Shown: piece by piece, positions 63,660 through 64,000 of the stretch | How the letters are laid out: every line of letters begins with the position of its first letter | Numbering within the stretch: the stretch's first letter is position 1 | Translations under genes and position numbers: made by a program | Source: DASQHY01 sp035602605 | GTDB taxonomy: Bacteria > Acidobacteriota > Terriglobia > Acidiferrales > UBA7541 | Length of the DNA stretch: 64,000 bases | Assembly (NCBI GenBank): GCA_035602605.1 | Contig: DATNLZ010000056.1 | Location: forward strand, 114,494-178,493 | Reading direction: 5' to 3' | The notes under the pieces: model-generated | What the model saw: the letters and a program-made list of their open reading frames with translations, nothing else | Told to the model about the DNA's origin: nothing | Databases searched by the model: none

Positions 63660-63857
63660 CCGGGGACCTCTCGATTTACTCATGCTGGTCGGGAGCAGGG
63701 AATTCGTCAGGGAGGCTGATGGAATCGCGGAGGGATTCCTCGACTTCGCGAAGCGGCGCGCTGCGAGCCTGAAAGGTAGAGTCGTCATGTCGCTCCACTC
63801 GGGAATGACCGGGCAGGGTTTGGCTTCGGACGCTCGCTAACTAATCTCCTGTCCTGG

Positions 63858-64000
63858 CTAATTCTTGACAATCGCTTCTTTGCAGCGGCGCACCTTGTCC
63901 AGAATGACATCCGGCGTGGCTTTCCACACAAACGGCTTGGGTTCCTGATTCCAGTTGGCCAGCCACTGATAGATCGCTCGCTGCAGTTCGTCGACCGTAT
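63858..64000 (-). mobile_element. IS630-family transposase, C-terminal fragment at window edge
   Basis: The minus frame from the right edge to a TAG at 63858 encodes at least 47 residues with no stop: VDELQRAIYQWLANWNQEPK, then PFVWKATPDVILDKVRRC. The WNxxPKPFVW(K/T) segment is the C-terminal end of IS630-type DDE transposases. The bulk of the element lies beyond the window. The left element end must be between 63660 and 63857, but an inverted repeat could not be assigned without the other end. Confidence 0.8.

Noticed and set aside
63288..63788. 166-residue minus-strand frame
   Set aside because: It lies antisense to the Rid gene and has no ribosome site or family; a shadow of GC-rich coding sequence.

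Overview
The window looks like a chromosomal stretch of a Gram-negative Acidobacteriota (Terriglobia-type) genome. Evidence for an outer membrane is direct: lpxC, lptD, gmhA and a YibQ-like deacetylase are present. The Acidobacteriota placement is an inference from gene content: a VWFA-related secreted protein, a 1120-residue Asp-box (VPS10/BNR) protein next to a WD40-amidohydrolase fusion, a KKVWTN(E/D)D-type small secreted protein, MacB-type orphan permeases, and a homocysteine methyltransferase/MTHFR fusion. About 50 protein genes are packed tightly on both strands, mostly core or housekeeping. No rRNA, tRNA, CRISPR, prophage or defence island was found. The only clear mobile element is the C-terminal end of an IS630-type transposase at the right edge.

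Layout. 1-6.3 kb: two tandem amidohydrolases (one cut by the window edge), a FadN-type beta-oxidation enzyme, a patatin. 6.3-13 kb: metH, a LuxR-type regulator followed by a good intrinsic terminator, galE and a GT2 glycosyltransferase. 13-18.4 kb: a Tat-exported glycosylasparaginase-like enzyme, an LhgO-like oxidase, then a minus-strand operon of a 94-residue unknown, an S41/CtpA-like protein that has lost its catalytic Ser and Lys, and a YibQ-type polysaccharide deacetylase. 18.4-21.8 kb: lpxC, glmU, an apparently structured RNA region and a small Tudor-like basic protein. 21.8-25.5 kb: modABC and lipA. 25.5-31.5 kb: a run of small exported or unknown proteins, rhodanese and DinB. 31.7-36.5 kb: two MacB-like permeases without an ATPase, then ruvX-mltG-unknown. 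36.7-46.7 kb: a tandem SagB-type nitroreductase, an M28 peptidase, folP, a VWFA protein, a zinc-ribbon-like protein, a GatA-like amidase and lptD. 47-53.8 kb: the VPS10/BNR giant and the WD40-amidohydrolase. 53.8-59.7 kb: nucleotide-sugar and polysaccharide genes (WbpP-like epimerase, UDP-HexNAc dehydrogenase, gmhA, CpsB/YwqE-type PHP phosphatase), a DUF3108 protein and two half-size TSUP proteins. 59.7-64 kb: Hcy methyltransferase/MTHFR fusion, cystathionine beta-synthase, a Rid-family protein and the IS630 end.

Functional themes. Envelope biogenesis (lpxC, glmU, lptD, gmhA, mltG, YibQ, sugar-nucleotide genes) and one-carbon/homocysteine metabolism (metH, metF fusion, CBS, folP) dominate. 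The most unusual points are the apparent S41 pseudoprotease in an operon with YibQ, a nested RNA structure at about 21.22-21.39 kb, two overlapping paralogous half-TSUP genes, an amidohydrolase without the HxH metal motif paired with an intact one, a Rid protein without the catalytic Arg, and basic C-terminal tails on three proteins within 11 kb. No wholly new multi-gene system can be demonstrated from sequence alone.
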